A stretch of 32,045 nucleotides of DNA, taken from NCBI GenBank assembly GCA_019894735.1, contig JAGXOB010000018.1, positions 276-32,320 on the forward strand, given 5' to 3'. A model generated the notes under the pieces. It saw only the letters and a list, made by a program, of their open reading frames with translations. It ran no database searches and had not been told where the DNA came from. This document shows positions 30,907-32,045 of this stretch, piece after piece. Position 1 is the first letter of the stretch, and each line of letters opens with the position of its first letter. This stretch comes from Promethearchaeota archaeon. GTDB lineage: Archaea; Asgardarchaeota; Lokiarchaeia; Sigynarchaeales; SOKP01. The translations under genes were made by a program, and so were the position numbers.

Positions 30907-32045
30907 ATTGAAAAAGATATCCGGGAATCCCTATTTAAACAAAAAAGAAGGAGCACTGCTTATTGATAAAGTTTTACTTGATGAAATTTTAAAAACTAAT
31001 TCTACTCCCCTCATTATTTTTTTAGAAAATAGGGTTAGAAATAATGTAAACACCTTTCTTAAAGTCTTTAAATCTGTTTTTGATAATTTTCAATGTTTTT
31101 ATTCGTTCAAGGCCAATTTCCTTCCTGAAATTTGTAATATTGTTCAATCAGAAGGAATAGGCGCTGAATTAATTGGACTACCTGAATTAAAGTTAGCCTT
31201 AAAATTACAGTTTCCTCCAGATAAGATAATTGTCGGCGGTCCATATTTGCCTCAAGAGCTTATCGAAAAATGCGTTCAAGAAAAAATCAAAGAAATTGTC
31301 GTATATAATATGAATGATTTAATTAGAATCAACGCTATGGCTGAAGGATATCAAGTAGTTCAAGATATTTGTCTAAGAATTAATACTCAAAAATATGGAA
31401 CTAAATTAGGTATTACTTTAAACCAAATAAATGTAAATAAATTAAAAGTAATTATTAATGAATGTGAAAACCTTAGAATTACAACTTTATTATCTCATTA
31501 TTCTACTCAGATGAATAACTTTAATCTTTTTATAAAAAATGTAGAAATTGTTTTGGATAGTACTAAAATTTTGTTCGATGCTGGAATTAATATCGAAAAC
31601 ATAAATTTAGGAGGAGGATTTCCTGAAGCAGTAATAATGCCAGAAAATCAGTTGAAAGAGCTAGCTTCAAAAATACATTCGCTTGTAAGTAATTTTGAGA
31701 TCAGTTTTAAAAACATCTATTTTGAGCCAGGACGTTATCTGGTTGGGGATGCAGGCTTGCTCATTGCTAAAATTATCAAAGTAACTGATGATAGATGGAT
31801 TTTTTTAAACGTAGGTAATCACATCTGTCCTAAATTTTCAAAATCCTCTATGAGATTTTATAATGCTACAAGAATTGAGGAACCACATAAATTTAAAACT
31901 TCAATAGCAGGTATTATTCCTACCGATCAAGATGTGTTAGCTAAAGATTATTTTTTTACCCTCGACCTAAAAGAAGGAGATCTGGTGGTTATTACAAATG
32001 TAGGAGCCTACAATCTGACTTTTTCTAATAGGTTCCCTTATGTCC
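30896..32045 (+). CDS. PLP-dependent decarboxylase, LysA-like (3' end missing)
   Basis: A fold-type III PLP enzyme of the diaminopimelate/ornithine/carboxynorspermidine decarboxylase group. The ATG at 30896 lies inside the upstream GT4 gene. Seen: FYSFKANFLPEI (Lys72, the Schiff-base lysine), GIGAELIGLPELKLAL, VGGPYLP, LRINTQKYGTKLGI, LSHYSTQ, NINLGGGFPEAV (phosphate loop) and YFEPGRYLVGDAG. The window ends after about 383 codons, before the C-terminal domain is complete. Co-translation with a glycosyltransferase is unusual for lysine synthesis; a specialised amine or peptidoglycan-like substrate is possible. Confidence 0.85.
   Translation, partial: MVVKLKKISGNPYLNKKEGALLIDKVLLDEILKTNSTPLIIFLENRVRNNVNTFLKVFKSVFDNFQCFYSFKANFLPEICNIVQSEGIGAELIGLPELKLALKLQFPPDKIIVGGPYLPQELIEKCVQEKIKEIVVYNMNDLIRINAMAEGYQVVQDICLRINTQKYGTKLGITLNQINVNKLKVIINECENLRITTLLSHYSTQMNNFNLFIKNVEIVLDSTKILFDAGINIENINLGGGFPEAVIMPENQLKELASKIHSLVSNFEISFKNIYFEPGRYLVGDAGLLIAKIIKVTDDRWIFLNVGNHICPKFSKSSMRFYNATRIEEPHKFKTSIAGIIPTDQDVLAKDYFFTLDLKEGDLVVITNVGAYNLTFSNRFPYV

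Overview
The window is a chromosomal piece of an archaeon, most probably an Asgard archaeon of the Lokiarchaeia type. The archaeal evidence is a thermosome subunit, TFB, Rpo12, aIF1, multi-OB-fold RPA, archaeal Tsr3, pantoate kinase, archaeal UMP kinase, a DhnA-type ADH synthase, MfnB, and tRNAs with introns outside the usual place. The Asgard lean is an inference from a Ras/Rab-like small GTPase, two roadblock/LC7 proteins (one a tandem fusion), a RING-like zinc protein and a putative PAC3-like proteasome assembly chaperone. The DNA is visibly AT-rich and genes are short, single or in pairs, with AT-rich spacers.

Layout. 1-560: the 3' end of 16S rRNA, then tRNA-Ala, but no 23S; a 52-residue membrane microprotein follows. 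557-3489 (minus): a YchF/Obg-type GTPase and a membrane-anchored HerA/VirD4-like ATPase. 3907-5508: thermosome. 5567-7019 (minus): Tsr3 overlapping a tandem roadblock protein. 7216-7667: tRNA-Leu(TAG), intron-containing tRNA-Glu(TTC), tRNA-Asn(GTT). 7834-10608 (minus): an intact small GTPase, an HEGYPGHH metallopeptidase-like protein, two tandem micro-ORF/hairpin units, and a truncated GTPase copy. 10794-15876: aIF1 with a start-codon problem, an unknown protein, a PfkB kinase, RPA, a HisA-like barrel and the RING-like protein. 16077-19252: MfnB, ProC, the second HEGYPGHH paralogue and a third micro-ORF/hairpin unit. 19254-23161: pantoate kinase, UMP kinase, zinc-ribbon membrane proteins, a two-intron tRNA-Leu(CAA), the PAC3-like protein and ADH synthase. 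23199-27187: a roadblock/zinc-finger cluster, TFB, Rpo12 and a PAC2 protein ending in an HbYX motif. 27390-32045: a CxxCxxCC protein, a gene remnant, a stand-alone ThiI PP-loop protein, a SWIM protein, a GT4 glycosyltransferase and a truncated PLP decarboxylase.

The most unusual structure is a repeated module. Each of the two HEGYPGHH paralogues is followed on its own strand, about 170 nt after its stop, by a tiny ORF with Shine-Dalgarno-like purines, and then at once by a strong stem-loop and a pyrimidine tract. There are three such micro-ORFs (8252-8223, 8519-8490, 19175-19204). All have nine codons plus TAA, all begin Met-Pro-Gly-Glu and end Pro-stop, and they differ at almost every base of the codons between. 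Conserved ends around a variable core, next to a putative peptidase, resemble a peptide-signal or peptide-substrate cassette. This is an inference from three copies and could also be a structured RNA family.

Other points: aIF1 and ADH synthase both lack a usable ATG/GTG/TTG in frame, so each needs either an ATT start or a one-base homopolymer indel. The 16S-tRNA-Ala unit is separated from 23S. Two archaeal-type C1-cofactor genes (HisA-like and MfnB) lie close together, which suggests a methanofuran/tetrahydromethanopterin-linked metabolism. Function calls rest on motif and family recognition by eye; no database search was run.
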